Assembly: GCF_040801785.1 (NCBI RefSeq)
Contig: NZ_CP161805.1
Location: forward strand, 3,844,001-3,908,000
Reading direction: 5' to 3'
Source of the DNA: Sulfitobacter sp. LCG007
Lineage (GTDB): Bacteria > Pseudomonadota > Alphaproteobacteria > Rhodobacterales > Rhodobacteraceae
DNA: 64,000 nt
Positions 59,129-64,000 of this stretch are shown here, in pieces. The notes beneath the pieces are model-generated. The model saw nothing but the letters and a program-made list of their open reading frames with translations, searched no databases and was not told where the DNA came from. The position numbers and the translations under genes were made by a program. Within the stretch, counting starts at the first letter, position 1; each line of letters opens with the position of its first letter.

Positions 59129-61900
59129 TCAGGCCACGGCCTCTTTCCGCCTGCCCGGGTCCGACCGCCCGCGCTGAAGCATCACGATGAGGGCGAGCAG
59201 AAGCAGGGCGGGGATGAACATCCAGTATTTGCTGGGCGCATAGACCGGCTTGAGCACGCGGATGATCTCCTGGTCCCAGTCGAGCCCGGCCCCCGCCGCC
59301 GACGAGTCGTAGGTGACGTCATCGACGAACAGCTTGTCCTCGTCCACACGTGTCAGAAGCCCCGCATTCTCGAGCTTCTCCTCGCCGGACATGCCGTCGC
59401 CGATCGGCAGCAGGGCCACGAATTCGATCGGATCGCCAAGATCGTTCACGCCGGCGACCCGCAGCCTGAGCGTCTCGCCCTCGGGCGTTTCCTGCGCGGC
59501 CTGCGCAAGCTCTGACGGCGCCGCCTCTTCATAGGGCGGAAACACCATGTCCATCCAGAATCCGGGACGGAACAGCGTGAACGCCACGAGCAGCAGCGCG
59601 ATGCTTTCATAGAAACGGTTGCGCGCCAGGAACCACCCCTGGGTTGCCGCCGCGAAGAGCAGCATGGCGATGGTGGCGATGACGAAGACGAATATGCCCT
59701 GTGCCCAGCTCACGTTGATGAGCAGGAGTTCGGTATTGAAGATGAAGAGGAAGGGCAACGCCGCCGTGCGCAGCGAGTAGAAGAAGGCCACCACCCCGGT
59801 CTTGATCGGATCGCCGCCGGACACGGCGGCTGCCGCGAAAGAGGCCAGGCCGACCGGCGGGGTCACGTCGGCCATGATGCCGAAGTAGAAGACGAAGAGA
59901 TGCACCGCGATCAGCGGCACGATAAGCCCGTTCTGCTGCCCCAGCGTCACGATGACCGGGGCCAGCAGGGCGGACACGACGATGTAATTGGCGGTCGTCG
60001 GCAGGCCCATGCCCAGGATCAGCGACAGGATCGCGGTAAGTACGAGGATAGCGAGGATGTTGCCGCCCGAAAGCACCTCGACCACGTCGGCCAGCGCCGA
60101 GCCGACTCCGGTCTGGCTGACTGCGCCGACGATGATGCCGGCCGTCGCGGTCGCGATGCCGATGCCGATCATGTTGCGCGCGCCGGTCACCAGCCCGTCA
60201 AGCAGGTCGGTGAACCCCGCCGCGATGTCCCGGCCGAGATCGCTCTCGCCCCGGAAGATCGCCAGGAGAGGCCGCTGGGTCAGCAGGATGAAGATCATGA
60301 AGGCGGAGGCCCAGAAAGCCGAAAGTCCGGGCGACAGGCGGTCGACCATCAGGGCCCAGACCAGGACGACGACCGGGAGGATGTATTGCAGCCCCGCGCG
60401 CACCGTCGGTCCGGGCAGCGGCAGATGCGTGACCGGCGCATTGGGATCGTCGAGCTTGAGCGGCGGTTCCTTGGCCGCGACGTAGAGCAGGGCGACATAG
60501 ACCGCGGTCAGCAATGCGAAGATGATATAGCCTGCCGTCTCCGGGAAGGCGGGGCGGATCCAGCCCATGCCGTAATAGACCGCAAGCGAGACGGCACAGA
60601 TCACGATGATGCCGAAGGCGATCCCGATCAGGCGCTGCAGGAACGGTTTCGGCTCGTAGGCGCGCGGCAGGCCCTCCATCCCGGCCTTCATGGCCTCGAG
60701 ATGCACGATGTAGACGAGCGCGATGTAGGAGATCACCGCCGGCAGGAAGGCATGCTTGACCACGTCGAAGTAAGGAATGCCCACATATTCGACCATCAGG
60801 AACGCCGCGGCGCCCATGACCGGCGGCATGATCTGTCCGTTCACCGAAGAGGCGACCTCGACCGCGCCAGCCTTTTCCGAGGAGAAGCCCACCTTCTTCA
60901 TCAGCGGTATGGTGAAGGTGCCTGTGGTCACCACGTTGGCGATGGAGGAGCCCGAGATCAGGCCGGTCATGGCCGATGACACGACCGCCGCCTTGGCCGG
61001 ACCGCCGCGCATGTGGCCCATGAGGCTGAAGGCGACCTGGATGAAGTAGTTGCCGGCCCCCGCCTTGTCGAGAAGCGAGCCGAAGAGCACGAAGAGGAAG
61101 ACGAAAGAGGTCGAAACGCCCAGCGCGATTCCGAAGACGCCTTCGGTGGTGATCCACTGATGGTTGATGATCTCGGACAGCGAGTTGCCCTTGTGGGCGA
61201 TGATACCTGGCATGTAGGGGCCAAGCACGGTGTACATCAGGAACACGCTTGCCACGATCATCAAGGCAGGCCCCAGCGCGCGGCGGGTGGCTTCCAGCAG
61301 GATCATCAGACCCGCGACGCCGACCACGAAATCCTGCAGGATCGGGGCGCCGACCCGGCCCGAGATTTCGTTGTAATAGACATAGAGATACAGTGCCGTG
61401 CAGGCGCCGACGACGGCCAGCGCCCATTCCCAAAGCGGGATCCGGTCTTTGGGCGAGCCGAGAACAATGGCTGCGATCAGACATGCGGCGATGACGGGAA
61501 TCCACCAGACCGGCGTCTCGTCCTTGGCGCCGATCATGAAGAGCCCGGCAAGGATGACGGGCACGGCCAGCCCGAGGGCCAGCTGGAAGGGCGTGCGCGC
61601 CGCCGGGAAGGCCGCGATGCCCAGAAAGATTGCGAAAGCCAGATGGATCGAGCGCGCCTCGGTGTCGTTGAAGACACCCGCGCCGATGATGAAGGGGATG
61701 GGGGAGGCGATCCAGAGCTGGAAGAGCGACCAGGCGAGCGCGACCAGCATCAGGAAGACGCCGACCGCTCCCGTCGCGGATCGTCCGCCCGTATCCGAGG
61801 AGGCCACGAGCTCGTCCAGCTGCGTCTGGCTGAGCCCACCGTGTCCCGCCGCTTCGGCCTCGACGGCCGCGGCCTTCTGCTGGTCTTTGTCCGACATCAT
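59129..61900 (-). CDS. TRAP transporter, fused 4TM/12TM permease with DUF3394 tail
   Basis: 923-residue fused DctQ-DctM permease of the TAXI-type TRAP class, using an ion gradient to import a solute caught by the TAXI binding protein. Multiple membrane helices span residues about 45-775; SSAMTGLISGSSIANVVTTGTFTIPLMKK and LILGMGLPTTANYIVVSALLAP are TRAP-M signatures. The region from about 790 to 900 (GETLRLRVAGVNDLGDPIEFVALLPIG...) is a DUF3394 domain. Two ATGs in a row open the gene; the second (61897) is better spaced from the AGGGGG site. Substrate unknown. Confidence 0.93.
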   Translation of the reverse strand: MMSDKDQQKAAAVEAEAAGHGGLSQTQLDELVASSDTGGRSATGAVGVFLMLVALAWSLFQLWIASPIPFIIGAGVFNDTEARSIHLAFAIFLGIAAFPAARTPFQLALGLAVPVILAGLFMIGAKDETPVWWIPVIAACLIAAIVLGSPKDRIPLWEWALAVVGACTALYLYVYYNEISGRVGAPILQDFVVGVAGLMILLEATRRALGPALMIVASVFLMYTVLGPYMPGIIAHKGNSLSEIINHQWITTEGVFGIALGVSTSFVFLFVLFGSLLDKAGAGNYFIQVAFSLMGHMRGGPAKAAVVSSAMTGLISGSSIANVVTTGTFTIPLMKKVGFSSEKAGAVEVASSVNGQIMPPVMGAAAFLMVEYVGIPYFDVVKHAFLPAVISYIALVYIVHLEAMKAGMEGLPRAYEPKPFLQRLIGIAFGIIVICAVSLAVYYGMGWIRPAFPETAGYIIFALLTAVYVALLYVAAKEPPLKLDDPNAPVTHLPLPGPTVRAGLQYILPVVVLVWALMVDRLSPGLSAFWASAFMIFILLTQRPLLAIFRGESDLGRDIAAGFTDLLDGLVTGARNMIGIGIATATAGIIVGAVSQTGVGSALADVVEVLSGGNILAILVLTAILSLILGMGLPTTANYIVVSALLAPVIVTLGQQNGLIVPLIAVHLFVFYFGIMADVTPPVGLASFAAAAVSGGDPIKTGVVAFFYSLRTAALPFLFIFNTELLLINVSWAQGIFVFVIATIAMLLFAAATQGWFLARNRFYESIALLLVAFTLFRPGFWMDMVFPPYEEAAPSELAQAAQETPEGETLRLRVAGVNDLGDPIEFVALLPIGDGMSGEEKLENAGLLTRVDEDKLFVDDVTYDSSAAGAGLDWDQEIIRVLKPVYAPSKYWMFIPALLLLALIVMLQRGRSDPGRRKEAVA

Positions 61901-62000
61901 GGTCCCCCTGTCCGCGCGCCTTTTCGGCTGTTGCGGTATCTTTTGATCGCCCCGGAGCGGCGGGATGCCCCGCCGCCCCGGATGTCAGAGGCCGGCCGGA

Positions 62001-62957
62001 TTACATCCAGCCACGTTCCTTGTAGTACTTCTCGGCGCCCGGATGCAGCGGTGCCGACAGACCTTCCGTGATCATTTCCTCTTCCTTGAGGTCAGCAAAG
62101 GCCGGGTGCAGCTTCTTGAAGCGGTCGAAATTGTCGAAGACTGCCTTCACCACTTCGTAGACGACGTCGTCCGGCACATCCGCCGAGGTCACGAAGGTCG
62201 CCTTCACACCGAAGGTCTCGACGTCCTCGTCGTTGCCAGCGTACATCCCGCCCGGAATGACCGCCTTGGCGTAATAGGGGTTTTCCTCGACCAGCTTGTC
62301 GATCGCCTCGCCCGTCACCGGGATGATCTTGGCATCGACAGTGGAAGTCGCCTCCTGGATCGACCCGTTAGGGTGCCCGACAGTGTAGATGATCGCATCG
62401 ACCTTGTTGTCGCCCAGCGCGGCCGATTGCTCGGCCGGCTTGAGTTCGGAGGCCAGGGCAAAATCGCCGTCCGTCTTGTCCATCGCGTTCAGCACGACAT
62501 CCATGGTGGCGCGCTGTCCCGAACCCGGGTTTCCGACGTTCACCCGCTTGCCGAAGAGGTCGTCGAAGCTTTTCACGCCGCTGTCGGCGCGGGCGATCAC
62601 CGTGAAGGGTTCGCCATGGACGGAAAAGACGGCGCGTTCCTTGTCGAACTTGTTGCCCTCGAATTCCGAGGTGCCGTTATAGGCATGGTACTGCCAGTCC
62701 GACTGCGCAACGCCCATGTCCATGTCGCCTGCCATGATGGCATTGATGTTCGCGATCGAGCCGCCGGTGGATGGCGCCGTGCACTTCAGACCCGTCTTGG
62801 CGCTGTCGCGGTTCACGAGCCGGCAGATCGACTGCCCCACAACGAAGTAGACGCCGGTCTGCCCACCCGTCCCGATGGTGATGAACCTTTCCTGGGCGGT
62901 GGCGACCGTTCCGGCGAGCATGGCTCCGGACATGGCGAGTATTCTGAAGGCTTTCAT
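62001..62957 (-). CDS. TAXI-family TRAP solute-binding protein
   Basis: 318-residue periplasmic binding protein. Signal peptide 1-21 (MKAFRILAMSGAMLAGTVATA), then ITIGTGGQTGVYFVVGQSICRLVN, the TAXI hallmark, and STGGSIANINAIMAGDMDMGVAQSDWQYHAY, GKRVNVGNPGSGQRATMDVVL. It delivers solute to the fused permease encoded 100 bp downstream. Characterised TAXI proteins bind acidic amino acids or other carboxylates, consistent with feeding the amino-acid enzymes after it. GGGAGA precedes the ATG. Confidence 0.93.
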   Translation of the reverse strand: MKAFRILAMSGAMLAGTVATAQERFITIGTGGQTGVYFVVGQSICRLVNRDSAKTGLKCTAPSTGGSIANINAIMAGDMDMGVAQSDWQYHAYNGTSEFEGNKFDKERAVFSVHGEPFTVIARADSGVKSFDDLFGKRVNVGNPGSGQRATMDVVLNAMDKTDGDFALASELKPAEQSAALGDNKVDAIIYTVGHPNGSIQEATSTVDAKIIPVTGEAIDKLVEENPYYAKAVIPGGMYAGNDEDVETFGVKATFVTSADVPDDVVYEVVKAVFDNFDRFKKLHPAFADLKEEEMITEGLSAPLHPGAEKYYKERGWM

Positions 62958-63237
62958 ATGGATCTCCCTTTTACGGTTTCTCGGATCGTCCCGGGTCAAA
63001 CGCCCTTTTGCAAGGCCGCGGCGCCAACCATTGGGACATTCCAGCCCTGCCATTATGACGAGATTTCAAGCGCCGTACATCTGCCTGAGGCATTTCGGAA
63101 CGCGCGATGTTGCTCTCCCATTATCTCCAAGAGCGCCGCACCCGTCATGCGGGAGGGGTCATTGGCGTCAGACACTTGGCACGCGCATGCACTTGGATAA
63201 AAACCTACGAGGCTTTGCACAGTTGTCAAGCCCCGTG

Positions 63238-63264
63238 CCGGGCCGACGGAGACCGGGCCGACGG
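63238..63264. repeat. Tandem direct repeat CCGGGCCGACGG
   Basis: Two exact 12-base copies with starts 15 bp apart lie just upstream of the palindrome and about 95 bp before the glutamate-synthase-like start. Possibly a regulator-binding repeat; the evidence is only the repetition. Confidence 0.4.
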
Positions 63265-63270
63265 GGACGC

Positions 63271-63290
63271 TGTGACGGTCACGCGTCACA
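63271..63290. promoter_or_regulatory. Palindromic candidate operator
   Basis: Perfect seven-base arms TGTGACG and CGTCACA separated by six bases. The pattern is like CRP/FNR-superfamily half-sites, but the spacing between TGTGA and TCACA is 10, not 6, so the cognate regulator may be of another family. It lies 69 bp before the plus-strand gene and about 314 bp before the TAXI gene. Confidence 0.4.
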
Positions 63291-63358
63291 AAGGTTTTGC
63301 TGGTATCTGGGCAGTGCGATGGGCTACCCGGGCAACGGGGCCATGAAAGGGACGAGGA

Positions 63359-64000
63359 ATGCGAATGGCCAAGATGGACTCCATAGGGCGTTTCTTGCCG
63401 CTGGCCGGCGCGGCGCTTTGCGCACTGGCGAGCCTGGCCGCCCTGCCTCTGTTCGGGACGTGGATGCTCCTGCCTCTGGTGATCTTCGGCGCGCTGTTCC
63501 TTGTGGGGCTCTACGATCTCTGGCAGCCGCACCACTCGGTTCTGCGGAACTATCCCATCCTGGGCCACATGCGGTTCATCTTCGAAGGCATCCGCCCCGA
63601 GATCCGGCAGTATCTGATCGAAAGCGACCAGGACGAAGAACCTTTCAGCCGCGATGCCCGGTCGCTCGTCTATCAGCGCGCCAAGGGTCAGGAGGACAAG
63701 CGCCCGTTCGGCACACGCAAGCGGGTCTATGATGCGGGATACGCCTGGGTGACGCATTCGGCCAAACCCATCCATATCCCGGACAGCGACTTCCGGGTGA
63801 AGATCGGCGGGCCGGATTGCACGAAGCCCTATGACGCCTCGCTGTACAACATTTCCGCGATGAGCTTCGGGTCCCTGTCGGGCAACGCCATCCTCGCGCT
63901 GAATACCGGTGCGAAGCTGGGCGGCTTCGCCCATGACACCGGCGAGGGCAGCATCTCGAAGTATCACCGCGCCGGGGGTGGCGACCTGATCTACCAGGTC
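63359..64000 (+). CDS. FMN-binding glutamate-synthase-family protein (partial)
   Basis: 214 codons open to the window end. An N-terminal hydrophobic segment (about residues 13-55, LAGAALCALASLAALPLFG... LVIFGALFLVGLYDLW) precedes a domain with QPHHSVLRNYPILGHMRFIFE, IRPEIRQYLIESDQDE, YNISAMSFGSLSGNAI and AHDTGEGSISKYH, the FMN-binding TIM barrel of glutamate synthase-like proteins. The stand-alone membrane-anchored members are not proven glutamate synthases. ATG 63359 or 63365. Divergent from the TAXI-TRAP operon. Confidence 0.88.
   Translation, partial: MRMAKMDSIGRFLPLAGAALCALASLAALPLFGTWMLLPLVIFGALFLVGLYDLWQPHHSVLRNYPILGHMRFIFEGIRPEIRQYLIESDQDEEPFSRDARSLVYQRAKGQEDKRPFGTRKRVYDAGYAWVTHSAKPIHIPDSDFRVKIGGPDCTKPYDASLYNISAMSFGSLSGNAILALNTGAKLGGFAHDTGEGSISKYHRAGGGDLIYQV

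Larger units (their letters stand above)
62958..63358. other. Divergent regulatory region of TAXI-TRAP and glutamate-synthase-like genes
   Basis: About 401 bases with no credible gene. It must hold promoters for the minus-strand transport operon and for the plus-strand gene at 63359. It contains a 12-bp direct repeat (63238-63249 and 63253-63264) and a perfect palindrome (63271-63290), described separately. The stretch 63180-63225 is the most AT-rich part. Confidence 0.5.

Noticed and set aside
59900-60979. Plus-strand frame opposite the TRAP permease
   Set aside because: It is a charged, low-complexity antisense translation of membrane helices; no ribosome-binding site or motif supports it.
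1-64000. CRISPR arrays, insertion sequences, prophage, rRNA and tRNA genes
   Set aside because: I saw no regularly spaced repeats, transposase or integrase motifs, phage genes, or tRNA-like or rRNA sequence anywhere in the window.

Overview
The window is high-GC DNA with dense, short-spaced operons. It looks like chromosome from an alphaproteobacterium of the Rhodobacteraceae (Rhodobacter/Roseobacter group). The basis is a sulfoquinovose synthase gene, TAXI-TRAP transport genes, an rnd-kdsD-lptCAB-hpf-ptsN envelope cluster without rpoN, and an intergenic CAAATATCCCGGGGG-type repeat that I know from this family. This placement is an inference from gene content; no rRNA or tRNA gene is present to confirm it.

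Layout, left to right. (1) 1-5238: siderophore-iron uptake, with an ABC permease (cut by the window edge), its binding protein, a divergent TonB-dependent receptor and an AraC/PchR-type regulator. (2) 5465-6559: a secreted RTX calcium-binding protein. (3) 6945-14910: surface glycolipid and glycan genes: APS reductase (cysH), a DUF4422-GT8 glycosyltransferase, UDP-sulfoquinovose synthase (sqdB), then a likely galactofuranose cassette (epimerase, glf, GT2), a small lipoprotein and a hexapeptide acetyltransferase. (4) 15019-19059: an AtuA-like/DUF4387 pair, a TIM-barrel sugar isomerase and a Gfo/Idh/MocA dehydrogenase. (5) 19286-24840: a PAS protein, then the conserved rnd-kdsD-lptC-lptA-lptB-hpf-ptsN block for KDO synthesis, LPS export, ribosome hibernation and PTS-Ntr. 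(6) 24980-30006: GABA aminotransferase with a divergent XRE-cupin regulator, membrane proteins, a class V aminotransferase and a GFA-family protein. (7) 30119-44239: peptide uptake and breakdown genes (M20 peptidase, binding protein, permeases, fused ATPase, aldehyde dehydrogenase, SDR, cupin, P1 peptidase, alpha/beta hydrolase). They are interrupted by two orphan small proteins, a solo ABC transmembrane protein and a histone-deacetylase-family gene. (8) 44321-50434: idi, maiA, a complete pqiA-pqiA-pqiB-pqiC lipid-transport operon and a lactonase-like metallo-hydrolase. (9) 50730-62957: a class III aminotransferase, a divergent cupin and, on the minus strand, TAXI-TRAP transporter genes upstream of nitrilase - PLP decarboxylase - ATP-grasp - C45 acyltransferase. 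(10) 63359 to the end: an FMN-binding glutamate-synthase-like protein, cut by the window edge.

The most interesting unit is the last minus-strand block. Its four enzymes have gaps of about 20-75 bp and look like an uncharacterised pathway that decarboxylates an amino acid, ligates the product with ATP and hydrolyses or transfers amide bonds, with a TAXI-TRAP importer directly upstream. A second coherent idea is that CysH supplies the sulfite that SqdB needs for sulfolipid, since the genes lie side by side.
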